In this document: one piece after another, positions 34,032 through 37,155 of the stretch | Numbering within the stretch: position 1 is the first letter of the stretch | Layout of the letters: the number at the start of each line of letters is the position of its first letter | DNA from: JAXJQF01 sp036311285 | Lineage (GTDB): Bacteria > Pseudomonadota > Gammaproteobacteria > Enterobacterales > Succinivibrionaceae | NCBI GenBank assembly: GCA_036311285.1 | Contig: JAXJQF010000153.1 | Span: 1 to 37,155, forward strand | Length of the DNA: 37,155 bases | Direction: 5' to 3' | Notes under the pieces: model-generated | Seen by the model: only the letters and a program-made list of their open reading frames with translations | Database searches by the model: none | Told to the model about the DNA's origin: nothing | Translations under genes and position numbers: made by a program

Positions 34032-36001
34032 TATTCTATTTCACCTTCTTCTGAATTAACAACCTGAATCGCCTCTGGAGCAATCACAATTGTAGAATCT
34101 AAAGCAGGTAATACAGGTGATGAATATTTCATTGGTAATAATCTAATACCTTCTTTATTACGTTCTATTTGTTCATTTCTAAATAGTGTATACTTAGCAT
34201 TTGATAAGCTTGAATAATCCTTATCATCTCTTAAAATAATAGGTTTTATAAACACCATTAGATTACGCTTTGAATAAGAGCTTGATGTCTGCTTAAATAA
34301 TTCGCCGATTATAGGAATGTCTCCTAACAAAGGAACTTTTGATACTGTTTCAACAGTCTTCTTGTCCATTAAACCGCCTAATACAACAGTTTCCCCGCTT
34401 TTAACTAATACAGAATTCTTAATTGTTCTAACATTAAAAGTTTCACCGTTCGTATTATTTTTACTTGAGGCTTCAACACTCGATACTTCTTGTTCTAATG
34501 TTAAGAGAACACTATCCCCTTCATTGATTTGAGGAACAAACTTTAGCTTAGTGCCGACTGTTTTTCTTTCTATAGTATCGTATCTATTAGTTGAATCAGT
34601 TGTAGATTGCGTACCTGTCTTAACTGGTACTTCTTGACCTACATTAAATTCAGCCTCTTCGTTATCTAACGTGATAATGCTTGGAGTTGATAACACGTCA
34701 TTTCTAGAATCAGATTGCATCATTGTCAATAAGCCAAACCAATTTCCACGATAGAAACCAACCCCTAATCCATTTATACCTGAAGCGATATTTGAAATAG
34801 CAGCATTTCCGTCACTATCAAACATAGAACTAACAGGCATTTGGCCTTGACCAGCAGACGTTGATTGGGAAATAGCTCCATTTGTATTACCCCATTGAAT
34901 ACCTAATTGAGCACTAGTATCATCTGTTATTTCTACAATTAAGGCCTCTACTAATACTTGAGCTCTTCTGATATCAAGCTTTCTAATTATAGTTTCGATT
35001 TCCTTTATATAACCAGGATCAGCGTTAACAATAATAGAATTAGTAGCCTCGTCTGCGTAAATATTGATTTTATTAGAAGATACCGATTTTGTGGAGTTTT
35101 GACCTTCTGAGGATATAGCTTTACTAACCCCTGTTAAAGTTTCTAATACATCTGTAGCGTTTGCATAGCGTAAATAATAAACCTTAGTATTACCTACTGT
35201 CGCTTGCTCCATGTCCAATTTCTTAACAATTTCTTTTACACGTTCTCTTGCTATAGGTTCACCTGACACTACAACAGAATTTGTTCTTTCATCAGCTACA
35301 AGCTTAGGAATAAGTAAAGCGGATGTCTTGCCGCTATTTTTATTATCCTGAATTAATGACATTACTACTTTAACAACTTCACTTGCAGAAGCATGTTCTA
35401 ATGGTAATATTTCAACATCTTGGTCACCAGCTTTATCTACTCTTTTAATAATTTCTACAAGCTGATTAACACTTCGAGCTCTACCTGTTAATAACAATAC
35501 ATTAGATGGTTCGTAATGCACTACATTACCCGCACCTTGGTTATCTATTAACCCACGTAATAAAGGAGATAACTCCTTAACGCTTACGTTTTTTACAGGA
35601 ATAACCCTTGTAACCATCTCGTCGCCATCGCCTTCTTCATCAACAACAGGCACACCAGAAATCTTAGCAATAGTAGAACGAACTACCTTATAAGTATTGT
35701 CATTTAAAGGAATAACCGCGTAACCATAAACCTCAAGAACACTTAAAAAGAAATGATAATATTGTTCTTCATTTAATAAATCATAGCTACGAACATTAAT
35801 TTTCCCCTTCACTGCTGGGTCAATTATAAAATTCTTATCAAGGTTTTTACCTACAGTGTTAATAAAATCAGAAATTTCAGTACCCTTGAAGCTTGCAGAA
35901 AACTCAGCTGCTTTAACATTATTAATTACACTTAGATTTAGTGCAAAAGCAAACAAAATACATACATATTTAATAAAACTAAACTTCTTCATTTGATTCA
36001 T
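34031..36001 (-). CDS. gspD: Type II secretion outer-membrane secretin D
   Basis: Forms the outer-membrane pore. The 656 aa comprise a signal peptide (1-31, cleavage after VKA), N0-N3 domains (about 32-340), and the secretin domain with the signature VPLLGDIPIIGELF. The C-terminal tail (after about 600) could bind a pilotin; no pilotin gene is seen here. The first ATG has poor ribosome-binding spacing; the second (Met4) may be the real start. 4 nt after gspC. Confidence 0.97.
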   Translation of the reverse strand: MNQMKKFSFIKYVCILFAFALNLSVINNVKAAEFSASFKGTEISDFINTVGKNLDKNFIIDPAVKGKINVRSYDLLNEEQYYHFFLSVLEVYGYAVIPLNDNTYKVVRSTIAKISGVPVVDEEGDGDEMVTRVIPVKNVSVKELSPLLRGLIDNQGAGNVVHYEPSNVLLLTGRARSVNQLVEIIKRVDKAGDQDVEILPLEHASASEVVKVVMSLIQDNKNSGKTSALLIPKLVADERTNSVVVSGEPIARERVKEIVKKLDMEQATVGNTKVYYLRYANATDVLETLTGVSKAISSEGQNSTKSVSSNKINIYADEATNSIIVNADPGYIKEIETIIRKLDIRRAQVLVEALIVEITDDTSAQLGIQWGNTNGAISQSTSAGQGQMPVSSMFDSDGNAAISNIASGINGLGVGFYRGNWFGLLTMMQSDSRNDVLSTPSIITLDNEEAEFNVGQEVPVKTGTQSTTDSTNRYDTIERKTVGTKLKFVPQINEGDSVLLTLEQEVSSVEASSKNNTNGETFNVRTIKNSVLVKSGETVVLGGLMDKKTVETVSKVPLLGDIPIIGELFKQTSSSYSKRNLMVFIKPIILRDDKDYSSLSNAKYTLFRNEQIERNKEGIRLLPMKYSSPVLPALDSTIVIAPEAIQVVNSEEGEIE

Positions 36002-36005
36002 CTTC

Positions 36006-36929
36006 TTATTCTAAATCTAACGTTATATTCCTTTTTGTTTCATCACGAAGAACAACTATATCTATCTTCTTCAGATTTTGAAACTCTCCCATTAACTTCA
36101 TTGCCTGGAATGTATTTGTTAAATCGTAACCATTCATTTCTACAGCAATATCACCATTTTGCAATCCTGCATCATAAAAAACCTTACTTTCTTCACCAGG
36201 ATTTAACTCATATCCAATAGTCTTTCCATTCTTAGTAGCTGGTTTTATACTTATATATTTAAATATATTACTTGAATTACTTAACAACTCTGTGCGAATG
36301 TTTTTAGCTTTTTCTTTAGAAACCTTTTGTGGTGTTGATTTCTTTGTATCAAAGTTTTCTGTAATAACCAAGCCGTCGTCCGGAATCATTAATTCTTCAT
36401 CGACACCGTTATTTCTAATAATAATCTTATTTGGATAAATTCGCTTTACAATAGCGTTTGTCTTTTCAATCTTATCGTTAATTCCGTACACATCTTCTAT
36501 GTTTTGATATTTGACAACAACTGAACCTCTTTTAGGATCAGAACTTGCTGATATTCCCATAATAGTTGCATCAAGCTTACTTTTTGGAACTACATTTGAC
36601 ACATTTGTTTGTTCAGTTTTTGGAGTATCAACAACTTCGCCAAATAACAGATAAGACTTCAAAGGAACTAAATTTCTATTTTTTTGAATATCAGAATGTT
36701 CTGATGCGGATAATCCTGGTAATTTTGTAGCTTTAGCTGGAACTAAACCCCATATAAATATAGCTAGCTGATAACATAAGCATACTATCATTGTTAAAAA
36801 CAAAACATTAGTTACAGAAGAATTATATTTTTTCACATAAGACAAAAACACAATCAGTCTTCGCGAACGCAGAAACCTCAACGAGACTCCTTTAAGAAAG
36901 CGACTGTATTTACCTAAAACAAGAGACAT
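36006..36929 (-). CDS. gspC: Type II secretion protein C
   Basis: Inner-membrane protein linking the platform to the GspD secretin. The 307 aa have a cytoplasmic basic N-terminus, one membrane segment (about 41-64), the HR domain (about 95-190, with LLFGEVV and ATIMGISAS) and a C-terminal PDZ domain (about 220-305, GLQNGDIAVEMNGYDLT). First gene of the operon. The ribosome binding site is weak (GGA about 12 nt before the ATG). Confidence 0.95.
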   Translation of the reverse strand: MSLVLGKYSRFLKGVSLRFLRSRRLIVFLSYVKKYNSSVTNVLFLTMIVCLCYQLAIFIWGLVPAKATKLPGLSASEHSDIQKNRNLVPLKSYLLFGEVVDTPKTEQTNVSNVVPKSKLDATIMGISASSDPKRGSVVVKYQNIEDVYGINDKIEKTNAIVKRIYPNKIIIRNNGVDEELMIPDDGLVITENFDTKKSTPQKVSKEKAKNIRTELLSNSSNIFKYISIKPATKNGKTIGYELNPGEESKVFYDAGLQNGDIAVEMNGYDLTNTFQAMKLMGEFQNLKKIDIVVLRDETKRNITLDLE

Positions 36930-37015
36930 TGTAATTATTATCCATTTTTATTTATGTGTACTATATCTAGAGTATTTTACTTAAATTCATTTATGATTTC
37001 TATAATGTAAGTCTA

Positions 37016-37044
37016 ATTATATTTAAATATACCGTATACAACAA
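37016..37044 (-). promoter_or_regulatory. Possible gsp operon promoter
   Basis: On the minus strand, TTGTTG (37039-37044), a 17-bp spacer and TATAAT (37016-37021), about 85 nt before gspC. The region 36930-37155 is AT-rich, so confidence is limited. Confidence 0.45.
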
Positions 37045-37079
37045 ATTATTTTCTAGTGATCGAACAACACTTAAAAGCA

Positions 37080-37107
37080 TTGACACACTGTTGATAATTG
37101 CTACAAT
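37080..37107 (+). promoter_or_regulatory. Possible divergent promoter at the right edge
   Basis: A perfect TTGACA (37080-37085), a 16-bp spacer and TACAAT (37102-37107) on the plus strand. An ATG at 37136 follows but the window ends six codons later and no ribosome binding site is seen, so no gene can be named. It suggests a divergently transcribed neighbour of gspC. Confidence 0.45.
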
Positions 37108-37155
37108 TATGTTATTTGACAAGTACGTTTACGTTATGAACACAAAACAACATTC

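Noticed and set aside
37136..37155. Start of a plus-strand gene at the right edge
   Set aside because: Only six codons are present and there is no ribosome binding site; only the promoter is reported.
1..37155. CRISPR arrays, tRNA and rRNA genes, prophage or restriction systems
   Set aside because: No regularly spaced repeats, tRNA-like cloverleaf sequences or relevant genes were seen anywhere in the window.

Overview
The window looks like a chromosomal segment of an AT-rich gammaproteobacterium. It carries a complete gspC-N type II secretion operon, a divergent argE / argCBFG(H) arginine locus with textbook ARG boxes, and the classical S10-spc-alpha ribosomal superoperon with E. coli-like order and leader elements. 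The low GC, the MalS-type amylase and the arg gene order would fit a Succinivibrionaceae/Aeromonadales-like gut anaerobe, but that placement is inference and cannot be proven from the sequence alone.

Layout. 1-253: no convincing gene, but nested inverted repeats that may be an end of a mobile element. 254-679 (-): acidic protein of unknown function. 771-3501 (-): flavin-reductase-like gene followed by a lipoprotein alpha-amylase of the MalS type. 3642-7661 (-): alpha operon (rpsM, rpsK, rpsD, rpoA, rplQ) followed by a second, divergent rpoA, so that two alpha-subunit genes flank rplQ. 7807-13331 (-): spc operon (rplN to rpmJ). 13497-18481 (-): S10 operon (rpsJ to rpsQ). 18691-24116 (-): argH, argG, argF, argB, argC. 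24275-25414 (+): argE. 25559-36929 (-): gspN back to gspC. 36930-37155: promoter region, probably divergent.

How it works together. The ribosomal cluster shows a strong S10 promoter and an L4-type attenuator leader, a terminator between S10 and spc, a terminator between spc and alpha, and an S4-type translational repressor leader before rpsM. Arginine biosynthesis is controlled from one 150-bp divergent region with two ARG boxes 3 bp apart. The gsp operon encodes the whole type II secretion machine except the prepilin peptidase; the amylase, a lipoprotein, is a possible client by analogy with Klebsiella pullulanase.

The most unusual feature is the rpoA-rplQ-rpoA arrangement. Both alpha genes are intact, both start with TTG behind similar ribosome binding sites, and both keep every DNA-binding residue of the C-terminal domain. 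Their N-terminal (assembly) domains have diverged and each keeps different ancestral motifs. This suggests an RNA polymerase with two non-identical alpha subunits, comparable to Francisella but with a different gene arrangement.
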